Part shown: in pieces, positions 40,113 to 47,558 of the stretch
Layout: every line of letters begins with the position of its first letter
Numbering within the stretch: position 1 is the stretch's first letter
NCBI GenBank assembly: GCA_021790115.1
Contig: JAJYIM010000012.1
Span: forward strand, 1 to 47,835
Length of the DNA stretch: 47,835 nucleotides
Reading direction: 5' to 3'
Source: Actinomycetes bacterium
GTDB taxonomy: Bacteria; Actinomycetota; Thermoleophilia; BMS3ABIN01
Translations under genes and position numbers: made by a program
Notes under the pieces: generated by a model
Database searches by the model: none
What the model was told of the DNA's origin: nothing
The model's input: the letters and a program-made list of their open reading frames with translations, nothing else

Positions 40113-41217
40113 AGCAAAAAATATAAACTGGATAACAAAAGGGAGGATAAGAAGGAGCCTCGCCTTTGGCGTCTCGCTGGCCGCAACCATGCTGGCGGCC
40201 GCTTATCTTTCCGTGCCCACCGCCGCCATCACCCCGGCTGACGGTCAGTCCGGGATCGTTCTGGGGACGCCAGTGGAGATTCATTCCTCGCCGCTGGCCA
40301 GCATCGGCAAGTTCGAAGTCTACGCTGACGGCAGGCTTGTGGGCATGGGATTTAACCTGGGCTCCGCCGACCTGGTGCGCGATTTTGATCTGAAACCGGG
40401 ACAGCGGATTCAAATCAAAACCAAGGTGGCTTCGATAATCGGCATCACCAGGGAGTTTGTCTCCAACTTCACGACGGTCACACCGGTGACTGTGGACGCC
40501 ATAAACGTCGACGGGTCGAAACTGATGCCGGGCCAGCAGATAAGCCCTCACCCCACGTTTACCTTCTCCTTCAACAAACCTGTCAGCACTGCCTCGGTTT
40601 CGCTCGACGGTGCCGGTCCGATCAAACTTCAGGTTAGCCGTGAAAATCCGTCTACCGCGGTGCTGCCGCCCAATGTTTCACTTAAACAGGGCGCTGTGCA
40701 TCTCTTCAAGTTGACAGCAACAGGGACGGACTCGTCGACCCTCCTTCAACCTGAAGCGATCAATGTCTTGGTGGTAAAGCCGCTCTCCTTGTATGGCAGG
40801 GTGAATGAGACGGGCGGACAAACGGAGACCGAGCTGGACGCCAGCGTCGCTTTTCGCAACCCAGCAGCAGTAAGCAGGTCGATTACCACTGATATTCCCG
40901 GAGCCAGCATCGCGGTAAAAAAACAGAAGATCATAATTACGGGCACGACCCTCAATACTTCCGCCAGCTACAACATCACCGTCGGCGCCGCTGAGGGAGT
41001 CGACCAGAGTTTCCTGGAAGGCCCGCTGTCACTCACAGTTGCTTTCCACGCCAATCAGTCAGCAGCGGCCGCGGGCGGGTCCGAAACCACATATCGGGGA
41101 TATGTCTATACCGGGAGCGGATCCGCAGGCCAGCCCCGACCGGCGGCCGGCGCTCCGGCCGAATCAGGACCGCCACCAGGATGGCCGCCCTGTTGTCCTT
41201 GGCCGCCAAGAAGGTAA
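40090..41217 (+). CDS. Secreted Ig-like protein with Pro-rich C-terminus
   Basis: About 375 aa. The N-terminus is basic, then a hydrophobic segment (RRSLAFGVSLAATMLAAAYLSVPTAA) anchors it or is cleaved. Several Ig-like/Big_5-type segments follow (AITPADGQSGIVLGTPVEIHSS, LMPGQQISPHPTFTFSFNKPVS), like those in the L,D-transpeptidase at 29736. The last 35 residues are low complexity with PPPGWPPCCPWPPRR. The ATG at 40090 overlaps the preceding gene and lacks a good ribosome site, so the start is uncertain. No catalytic domain is seen; a structural or adhesive role is likely. Confidence 0.72.
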   Translation: MTSSPTNKAKNINWITKGRIRRSLAFGVSLAATMLAAAYLSVPTAAITPADGQSGIVLGTPVEIHSSPLASIGKFEVYADGRLVGMGFNLGSADLVRDFDLKPGQRIQIKTKVASIIGITREFVSNFTTVTPVTVDAINVDGSKLMPGQQISPHPTFTFSFNKPVSTASVSLDGAGPIKLQVSRENPSTAVLPPNVSLKQGAVHLFKLTATGTDSSTLLQPEAINVLVVKPLSLYGRVNETGGQTETELDASVAFRNPAAVSRSITTDIPGASIAVKKQKIIITGTTLNTSASYNITVGAAEGVDQSFLEGPLSLTVAFHANQSAAAAGGSETTYRGYVYTGSGSAGQPRPAAGAPAESGPPPGWPPCCPWPPRR

Positions 41218-41219
41218 TC

Positions 41220-43772
41220 ATGAGAACAAAAAGAACAATAACAATAGCCCTGTTTCTGTCTCTGGCGCTGGCAGCACCGCTGCTGGCGGGCGCAGCGCCG
41301 CCCCGGTTGCTGGCCCTGCCGGCGGCAGGTGCGGCCGGAGGTGCGGCCGGGTCTGTCTACGCCTCAGGCGCAGCGCCGGAGGGCCCTTCCCCCGGTGCAG
41401 CTCCAAGAACGGCAGCTCCAAATGTGGCTTCTAACCGCACCGGCAACCATGCTGCTAACAACCATGCTGCTAACAACTTTCCTGCAAAGCCGGTGATTTC
41501 CACTTCCCCGGCGCCAAGAAAATCCTTGGCGCGACCCTTATTTAAGGATACGACTGCACCCCAGATCTTTAACATCTCTCCGGCCGACGGCGCCATCACA
41601 GGACCTTCCATTACCATAAGCGCCAGCTACATTGATCCGGCGCCGTCAAGCGGTATCGACCCAAGTACGGCAATGATCCATATTGACAATAGGCATCAGT
41701 TTGCTTCTATTCCCACCAGCACCGGCATCTCCGTCCAAAAATCTGGTCTGACCGACGGCGTCCACAAGATTCAGGTATTCGTATGTGATAACGACTATAA
41801 CTGCAGCAGCGCAACCTGGCATATCCGGGTGGACGCCGCCGCTCCCTCCATAACCAACGTCCAGCCCACAGGCACCATTAACACCGCCTCTACGTCAATT
41901 AGAGCCGCCTTTGACGACGGCAGCGGCTCAGGAGTAAATCCGGCCTCGGCGAAAGTGACAATTGACGGCATTAACTCAACCTCTGTCTGCGCAATCAACG
42001 CCGGCGGCGCAAACTGCGCCGTCTCGGGGCTGGCGCCGGGCAGCCATCGCGTTGCTATCGATGTCTCAGACAATGTGGGCAACCATGCCACAAAATCATG
42101 GAGCTTCAATATCGATCTGAATTCGATCGGCGTCAGCAGCCAGGTGCCAGCAGACGGCAGTTGGCAGAGGACGGCGTCTCCCTTTATCGGGGTCAGCTTC
42201 CAGGCGGCGGCCCAAGGCATAATCGATGTAAGCTCCATTACAGTTGAACTCGACGGCGCGGATGTCACAGGACAGGCGACTCGATCGCCGGCAGGCGTCG
42301 GCCTCATCCTGGCAACGCCCCTGAGCGAGGGCACCCATGTGGTCCGGGTGGTGGTTAGTGATAACGCGGGCCACAAGGGGGAAAGCCAGTGGCGCTTCTC
42401 GGTGGACACTATTGCGCCCAAAATCAGCGTCGTCTCACCTGTCGGCAACACGGCGGTCAAGCCTGTGATCAAGGCGGTTTATGCTGACGGCGGCAGCGGC
42501 ATCAACTTGGCGTCGGTGCGCCTGGTGCTTGATGGTGCCGCGCAGACCGACGCCGCCACAGTGAGCGCGAACAGCATCAGATACGCGCCTGATGCCCCTC
42601 TGGCGCCGGGTGTCCATACGGTCCGGCTGACCGTCGCTGATAACGCCGGCAACGCGCAGACTGCTGCCTGGAGATTTACCGTCACGAATGCTCCAACTGC
42701 TGTTCCGGCGCCCGCCGGCGGCGCTGCTGGCTGGCTCCACCGAGGTCCTACTGGTCGCTGGGTAAACTATCCCATTTTTCCCCCTGGCGTCGCAGGTTTC
42801 GGAGGAATCTGGATAATCTCCGGATTTAGCGTCTGGCCCCATATATATTATCTCCCCTGGTATGATCCCCAACCGGCGACCGGCTCACAAAAAAGCGAAC
42901 TATTAATCAGCAACCAGGGGGCAGGCGAAGCAACTGTCAACATTTTTGTCGCCGGCAAGGAAAGATGGCACGGCAGCATTCCCGAAGGTGGACGGGAAAT
43001 CACGGATCTCCCTGGAGCCGCCGGTGGTCCGGTCAAGGTCGTTTGTCCCACGGGCCAGGCGCTGGCTGTTACCCATCGAGTCACGGGAGCTGATTTCATG
43101 AGCGAGACAGCTGCAGCCCCTCAAGAATCGCTGGAGCCAGTCAGCGTGCTGCCTTGGTACGAACCACATCCCGGCGGCACCGGCGACGCCAGCCTTGTGA
43201 TCGGAAATGCCGGCGGGACAGAAGCCGCCGTAGACGTATACATGGGCAACCTCTCCCTGCCTGGCTCCCTGAAAGGGCACTACTCTGTAGCTCCCAACTC
43301 AGCCGCCATTGCCAGGCTGCCGGTCGCCGGGGGCCCCGTAAGAGTCATCTGCACAAACAACCAGCCGCTGGTCATAGGCCTGCTGGCCACCTTCAAGGGG
43401 TCATTCACGGAAATCCTGGCTACGGGCATCTCCAGGCTGGCTCCGGACTACAGGTTAAACGAAGACACCGGCCCGCGTGATCAAATCCTTTCTAACAAAA
43501 TCCTGTTGGGCAATCCTGGCGGCGAAGATGTCCGCGTTCAGCTGAAAGTTGGCAGCCGCCTGGTGCCGGATCGGGAAAGCCCCGAGAACGGTTTTTTCGC
43601 AGTTGCCGCCGGCAGCTCACGGTCTGTCCAACTTGCGCCAGGAGACGACAGTCAAATCGAGGTTAGCTGCCCCGGTTGCCGTTTTGGTGAAGGCGTAGCT
43701 GTAGAGAGGGAGATTGTTCGAAACAACTCGCTCAGCTATCTGGCCGGGGTCTGTCCTGCTGTACAGCCTTGA
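41220..43772 (+). CDS. Large secreted protein: four Ig-like domains and three C-terminal repeats
   Basis: About 850 aa. ATG 41220 is preceded by AGAAGG and followed by a signal peptide (MRTKRTITIALFLSLALAAPLLAG). A Gly/Ala/Pro/Asn-rich spacer contains two exact 15-bp repeats (NHAAN). Four Ig-like domains start near residues 110, 208, 303 and 396; each contains an S-P-x-D/G motif or DNAGN-like end, typical of Big/cadherin-like modules. The C-terminal 300 residues hold three copies of a ~100-residue beta module beginning near 544 (LPWYDPQP), 644 (LPWYEPHPGG) and 755 (RDQILSNKILLGNPGG), with GGPVKVVC/GGPVRVIC motifs. No enzyme motif. Probably a surface adhesin or scaffold. Confidence 0.83.
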   Translation: MRTKRTITIALFLSLALAAPLLAGAAPPRLLALPAAGAAGGAAGSVYASGAAPEGPSPGAAPRTAAPNVASNRTGNHAANNHAANNFPAKPVISTSPAPRKSLARPLFKDTTAPQIFNISPADGAITGPSITISASYIDPAPSSGIDPSTAMIHIDNRHQFASIPTSTGISVQKSGLTDGVHKIQVFVCDNDYNCSSATWHIRVDAAAPSITNVQPTGTINTASTSIRAAFDDGSGSGVNPASAKVTIDGINSTSVCAINAGGANCAVSGLAPGSHRVAIDVSDNVGNHATKSWSFNIDLNSIGVSSQVPADGSWQRTASPFIGVSFQAAAQGIIDVSSITVELDGADVTGQATRSPAGVGLILATPLSEGTHVVRVVVSDNAGHKGESQWRFSVDTIAPKISVVSPVGNTAVKPVIKAVYADGGSGINLASVRLVLDGAAQTDAATVSANSIRYAPDAPLAPGVHTVRLTVADNAGNAQTAAWRFTVTNAPTAVPAPAGGAAGWLHRGPTGRWVNYPIFPPGVAGFGGIWIISGFSVWPHIYYLPWYDPQPATGSQKSELLISNQGAGEATVNIFVAGKERWHGSIPEGGREITDLPGAAGGPVKVVCPTGQALAVTHRVTGADFMSETAAAPQESLEPVSVLPWYEPHPGGTGDASLVIGNAGGTEAAVDVYMGNLSLPGSLKGHYSVAPNSAAIARLPVAGGPVRVICTNNQPLVIGLLATFKGSFTEILATGISRLAPDYRLNEDTGPRDQILSNKILLGNPGGEDVRVQLKVGSRLVPDRESPENGFFAVAAGSSRSVQLAPGDDSQIEVSCPGCRFGEGVAVEREIVRNNSLSYLAGVCPAVQP

Positions 43773-43809
43773 TCCGGTTCCATTCCATTATTTATCAAAG
43801 GAGGTGAAG

Positions 43810-44274
43810 TTGAAAAAAACCACAAGAGTCACTGCCGGCGGCGTAGTTATTTCCCTTGGCGCCCTGGTTGCCGCCACGCCGCGTTTTCTGTTCCCTGTTT
43901 GTGAGTACTATGGCCATTTCATGAAGTTGCCTAATGGCAAAACCGGCCACATGCCGTGCTTTTATACCGCCTCGGCATCGTACTTGATCGGGATGTTGGT
44001 ATGTCTCATCGGCGTAACGCTGCTGCTCGCCAAGGACCGCGATACCATCAGGCTGTTGGCGGTTGTGCTGGCTGGCGTGGCCACCGGCGTTATTCTCCTG
44101 CCGGTGATTTTCCCGATTTGCCCAAACCCCGACGACCCGTGCAACCATGGCACCAAGCCCATGATTATTGTCCTGGGCATCATGACCCTGATGATGGCTG
44201 GCTGGCTGGGATTTTCTTCCCGCCGCTCCACTGTCAATTACTCGTTGCCGAGGCCTGCGCAGCCTGAACAATGA
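43810..44274 (+). CDS. DUF4418 membrane protein 2
   Basis: A 154-aa paralogue of the 36265 protein: four hydrophobic segments, RFLFPVCEYYG, MPCFYTASASYLIGML and PICPNPDDPCNHGTKPMI. The Cys and the PCNHGTKPM motif are retained, so the conserved loops must matter. TTG 43810 has a perfect AGGAGGTG site, so the start is clear; the track ORF begins 32 codons earlier. Here it is not next to an ABC pair but between two large Ig-domain proteins, so duplication has moved one copy to serve these genes. Confidence 0.87.
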   Translation: MKKTTRVTAGGVVISLGALVAATPRFLFPVCEYYGHFMKLPNGKTGHMPCFYTASASYLIGMLVCLIGVTLLLAKDRDTIRLLAVVLAGVATGVILLPVIFPICPNPDDPCNHGTKPMIIVLGIMTLMMAGWLGFSSRRSTVNYSLPRPAQPEQ

Positions 44275-44327
44275 CAGGGAAAGTAGCGCCCGGGCCAGCC
44301 TCACATTAAAACTAGGAGGATGAGAAT

Positions 44328-45320
44328 ATGCGAAAACACTGTCAAGGCAAACTGCGCTATCTGTTTATGTTTTTGTTGGCGGCGGCCCTGGCCTGCCTGG
44401 CGGCGGCCTCATTAGCGCCGGCCGCGGCGGCTGCGGACACTACACCGCCGGTTATCACCAACGTCTCTCCTGCGGATGGAGGCACAGTCTATACCAGCTC
44501 GATCACCATCAGCGCCGATTACAGCGATGAGCCCGGCGGCAGCGGCATCGACCCGTCTACCGCCATGATCCATGTTGACAACCACATGATCATGTCAGGC
44601 TGCACCCAGGACTCGACACACATCTCTTGCCCCAAGTCAGGCCTTACTTACGGCTCCCACAAGCTGGAGGTATTCGTCTCGGATTACGCGGGCAACGAAG
44701 GCTACTCACTGACTCACTTTAATGTTGGTGACAATGTGGCGCCTGCAATCAGCAATATAACTGCCAACGCAAGCACGATCAGCGCCAACTACAGCGATCC
44801 CGCGCCATCGAGCGGCGTCAACACGGCTTCAGTGGCTGTCTACGTTGACGGCGGCTCCGTGCCTGGCTGCACCGCGACCGGTTCACCAGCGGGCACCGTC
44901 AGCTGCCCGGCCCCGGCTCCAGGCCCAGGCATGCATACGATTGATGTGTACATCGCCGACAATGCCGGCAATATTGGCAGCGGCAGCGGCGCGTGGTGTG
45001 TGGGCCGGCCCAATCTGAGCCTCGCTGTTCCACACGCCTATTGGGCCGGCATGTCTGACTATATTACCGGCATCCTGTCTGTCGACTGGACCATCAGCAA
45101 TGCAGGTCCAAACGCCTACAGCGTCCAGATCACGGGCAGCACCAACACCAACGGCGTTACCGTCAACTCAGGCGTTCCCTCCGTAGCGGTAAATATCGCC
45201 ACGGGCGGCTCGGCCACGGTGACGATCAAGTACCACATCCCGGCGAACGTCAGCAGCTGGCATACCGATATGACCGGCAGCGCCCAGGATGAGTGCGGGA
45301 ACTCGTACACGTATCCCTAA
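44328..45320 (+). CDS. Secreted Ig-like protein with YTYP C-terminal domain
   Basis: A 330-aa protein with a good ribosome site (AGGAGGATGAGAATATG) and signal peptide (MRKHCQGKLRYLFMFLLAAALACLAAASLA). Two Ig-like domains follow (about 38-140 and 141-225; PADGGTVYTSSITISADYSD, DNVAPAISNITANAS), similar to the first domain of the 41220 protein (SGIDPSTAMIH occurs in both). The C-terminal 103 residues (PNLSLAVPHAYW ... NSYTYP) are the same domain as in the propeller protein at 33307. It precedes the small peptide gene by 51 nt. Confidence 0.83.
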   Translation: MRKHCQGKLRYLFMFLLAAALACLAAASLAPAAAAADTTPPVITNVSPADGGTVYTSSITISADYSDEPGGSGIDPSTAMIHVDNHMIMSGCTQDSTHISCPKSGLTYGSHKLEVFVSDYAGNEGYSLTHFNVGDNVAPAISNITANASTISANYSDPAPSSGVNTASVAVYVDGGSVPGCTATGSPAGTVSCPAPAPGPGMHTIDVYIADNAGNIGSGSGAWCVGRPNLSLAVPHAYWAGMSDYITGILSVDWTISNAGPNAYSVQITGSTNTNGVTVNSGVPSVAVNIATGGSATVTIKYHIPANVSSWHTDMTGSAQDECGNSYTYP

Positions 45321-45370
45321 GCGCTGACCAGGGATCAGGCAAAATGGCAATGAACAGAGGAGAAACCGCA

Positions 45371-45502
45371 ATGGAGAAAAAGGAAACGCGGGAACCCTAC
45401 GCCAAGCCCGAACTGGTGAAGCACGAGAACCTGAAGGACCTTACCTTCGAGTGCTCAAACTGGTCGTGCAGCGTGACGGTTCCGCCGGCGACATCAACAT
45501 AG
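45371..45502 (+). CDS. Small peptide with RiPP-like leader
   Basis: A 43-aa peptide, MEKKETREPYAKPELVKHE then NLKDLTFECSNWSCSVTVPPATST. AGAGGAG lies 10 nt before the ATG. The first half has the Y-x-x-P-E-L...L-x-x-L-T pattern that, in lasso peptide and related RiPP precursors, is recognised by PqqD-like RRE proteins. The second half is a short Cys-, Ser-, Thr- and Pro-containing segment that could be a core or a disulfide-bonded product. No RRE, cyclase or radical SAM gene is in this window, so a RiPP fate is not proven. Encoded last in the secreted-protein block, before a strong terminator. Confidence 0.68.
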   Translation: MEKKETREPYAKPELVKHENLKDLTFECSNWSCSVTVPPATST

Positions 45503-45536
45503 TAACAAATAACAAACTCTAGTCAAACTACTCCCC

Positions 45537-45563
45537 AAAGCCGGGCCAAATTGGCCCGGCTTT
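45537..45563 (+). terminator. Strong intrinsic terminator ending the secreted-protein block
   Basis: Perfect 11-bp stem AAAGCCGGGCC-AAATT-GGCCCGGCTTT followed by AATT. It lies 35 nt after the small peptide gene. The short AAA/TTT ends allow function on both strands, so it may also end rpoN transcripts from the right. Confidence 0.85.
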
Positions 45564-45772
45564 AATTGTGCGCGCCAAGCAGGACGCTGCTTTAAGAGGC
45601 GGAAGTCCTCCACGAGCCATGATGGACCGAAACCGTCAACGGAAGGCAAGCGGGATGGCATCTCAGCAAATAGGGTGGTCATGCAATGGAAATGGTAGTT
45701 GCGGCAATCGCCAGCGTTGCCCGCACGGCTCCGCAGATATTGCTGCATTTTTTGATTTAGAGCCAAACGTTG

Positions 45773-47209
45773 TTAACATGCGGCTTTCTTTTTGCGTTGC
45801 CAGGAAGGTGGAATCCTTGCCTCTCCCCTGTATTTGGCGACGGTGCGGCGGGAAATGGAGATGCTGTTGTTTTTTAGCAGCCCGGCCAGCTTCTGGTCAG
45901 AATGGGGACGGCGTTTGTCTTCGCCGGCGATCAGTTGCCTGAGCTGCTTTTTAACTGCGGTGGCCGCCAGCTCGTTGCCGCCGCCGGTTAGATAGCCGCC
46001 GGAGAAGAAATAACGCAGCTCAAAGATGCCGTAAGGGGTACTGGCGTACTTGTCCGCAACGGCGCGGCTGATGGTGGAGGGATGCACGCCCAGGCGGCTG
46101 GCGATATCTTCCAGGTGTAATGGTTTTAGCAGGGCCGGGCCGCCGGTAAAAAAATCTGCTTGCGCTGCAGCAATGGCCCTGGCGACATTCGTCACCATGG
46201 CGCCGCGCTGCTCTACATCCTTGATCAGATTGGTGGCCTCCTTTATTTTTGTTTTCAGGTATTGGCTCGTCTTCACGTCCTTTGATGAGAAGGCCATCTT
46301 TTGGTAATAACTGTCAAGCTTTAACCGAGGAAGCGTCTCCCGGCCGGCAAGCACCTGGATGCGTCCGTGCTGGCGGCCGATATATACGTCAGGGATCACA
46401 GGAGCAGCTGACGGATTAATATCAAAGAGCGACCCGGGGGCGGGGTTAAGGCTGCGGATGAGCGCGACTGCTTTTTCCACTTGACTTAATCTGACGCCCA
46501 GCTCTCTGGCGATACCGGGCAGAGCGCTGCGGCCAACCTGGGACAGAGACTCTTTCACAATGTTGGCGGCCAGATCGCTGTCCTGGCGGCGCTCAAGCTG
46601 GTCCAGCTGGATCAGCAGGCACTCCTCCAGGCTACGGGCGGCAACGCCAGGGGGATCAAAGCGCTGGATAATCGCCAGGATCGCCTCAACCTCTTTCCCG
46701 GAAGCGTTTGCGCTTTGAGCAACTTCAGCGACCGGCTCGCGCAGATAGCCGCCATCATCAAGGCTGCCTATGATGACCATTCCAATCCGGTGTTTTTCTT
46801 TTGTCAGACGTCGTAAATTGAGCTGCAAAGTGAGGTGATCGGCAAGGCTCACGGGGCTGGCAGCAAGGTCGGCCGGACTTTGCAGCGCCGTTTCCCGGGC
46901 GGCACCCGGCCGGTGGAACTCTACCCGGATGTAATCTTCCCAAAGCTCTCTCCCCGGAAGACCATCCTCAGGGCCGGCCGGCTCGGACATCTCCAGCAGT
47001 GGATTTTCATTAATCTGTTGCTGGACTAACTTATGAACGCCGGCGGAGCTCGAGCTCAGGATCTTGAGTCGCTGGTAAAGACGTGGTGAGGGAGAAAGCT
47101 GTTGCCGCTGGCAAAGCGCAGGCCTGGTGTTAATCATCGAAAGACGCCGAGTCTCAGCCCAACTCGATGACGCCGGTGACATATCTTCTCTTATTACTTC
47201 CACCACCAA
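45773..47209 (-). CDS. rpoN: RNA polymerase sigma-54 factor
   Basis: A 478-aa sigma-54. Region I has QRQQLSPSPRLYQRLKILSSSS ... QQQINENPLLEM; the core-binding region is DHLTLQLNLRRLTKEKHRIGMVIIGSLDDGGYL; the helix-turn-helix is LEDIASRLGVHPSTISRAVADKYASTPYG; and the RpoN box is SISRRTVAKYR, followed by a basic tail (QRKKKAAC). The TTG at 47209 has GAGGGGAAT upstream; an ATG at 47137 is nearer to the family N-terminus and possible. No enhancer-binding protein with an AAA domain is in this window. Its leader has a promoter and a terminator (see those entries). Confidence 0.95.
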   Translation of the reverse strand: MVVEVIREDMSPASSSWAETRRLSMINTRPALCQRQQLSPSPRLYQRLKILSSSSAGVHKLVQQQINENPLLEMSEPAGPEDGLPGRELWEDYIRVEFHRPGAARETALQSPADLAASPVSLADHLTLQLNLRRLTKEKHRIGMVIIGSLDDGGYLREPVAEVAQSANASGKEVEAILAIIQRFDPPGVAARSLEECLLIQLDQLERRQDSDLAANIVKESLSQVGRSALPGIARELGVRLSQVEKAVALIRSLNPAPGSLFDINPSAAPVIPDVYIGRQHGRIQVLAGRETLPRLKLDSYYQKMAFSSKDVKTSQYLKTKIKEATNLIKDVEQRGAMVTNVARAIAAAQADFFTGGPALLKPLHLEDIASRLGVHPSTISRAVADKYASTPYGIFELRYFFSGGYLTGGGNELAATAVKKQLRQLIAGEDKRRPHSDQKLAGLLKNNSISISRRTVAKYRGEARIPPSWQRKKKAAC

Positions 47210-47245
47210 TTCCCCTCGGGTGTTTGAATGCGAGGCAAAAAGAAA

Positions 47246-47290
47246 AGCCCGCCGTCCGGTTGCTTTGGGAAAGCAACCGGACGGCGGGCT
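47246..47290 (-). terminator. Strong intrinsic terminator in the rpoN leader
   Basis: Perfect 21-bp stem AGCCCGCCGTCCGGTTGCTTT around a 3-nt loop; on the minus strand it is followed by TTTTCTTTTTG. It lies 37 nt before the rpoN start and after the proposed rpoN promoter, so it would stop rpoN transcripts unless they are let through. No minus-strand gene lies upstream that it could serve. Confidence 0.85.
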
Positions 47291-47308
47291 GTCATAGCCT
47301 TAACCGGC

Positions 47309-47333
47309 GCACTCTGCCGCCGCGGCAGGGTGC
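47309..47333 (-). other. Upstream hairpin of the rpoN leader
   Basis: GCACTCTGCCGC-C-GCGGCAGGGTGC, a 12-bp stem with one G-U-type mismatch, at the beginning of the proposed rpoN transcript. Could be part of an attenuator or a protein site. Confidence 0.5.
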
Positions 47334-47342
47334 CTGAATACC

Positions 47343-47371
47343 AGTGTAGTCTGGTCCAGTGAATTTGTAAA
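47343..47371 (-). promoter_or_regulatory. Candidate sigma-70 promoter of rpoN
   Basis: On the minus strand TTTACA, 17 nt, TACACT. Start would be near 47336, about 130 nt before the rpoN start. Confidence 0.5.
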
Positions 47372-47399
47372 GGTAAACGAGTCTGTTCAATTCGGCCTG

Positions 47400-47428
47400 T
47401 TGCCAACTGCACTTATGTATTGTAAAAT
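47400..47428 (+). promoter_or_regulatory. Candidate sigma-70 promoter of the zinc-ribbon gene
   Basis: TTGCCA, 17 nt, TAAAAT; transcript start near 47435, about 125 nt before the gene. Confidence 0.5.
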
Positions 47429-47499
47429 AATAAGACTTATTAAATAAATGCTTTTTAAGCGGCCCAGGTTCAAGAAGGATGGGGGCTGCGGTCAAGAAG

Positions 47500-47534
47500 G
47501 CCTTACAAGCAAAGAAGCTTGTGAGGCTTTTTTT
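47500..47534 (+). terminator. Intrinsic terminator in the leader of the zinc-ribbon gene
   Basis: GCCTTACAAGC-AAAGAA-GCTTGTGAGGC (one G-U pair) followed by TTTTTTT. It is 25 nt before the ATG at 47559 and after the proposed promoter, with no plus-strand gene upstream. An additional stem GCGGCCC ... GGGCTGC lies before it. Confidence 0.8.
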
Positions 47535-47558
47535 CGCCAAACAAGAGCGAGGTGGGAA

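Noticed and set aside
45564-45772. Possible gene or riboswitch downstream of rpoN
   Set aside because: Some GC-rich stems (GGCGGAAGTCCTCC) can be drawn, but no known motif; nothing could be supported.
45568-45942. 124-aa plus-strand Cys-rich ORF
   Set aside because: More than half is antisense to rpoN, and the part before it has no ribosome site or recognisable pattern.
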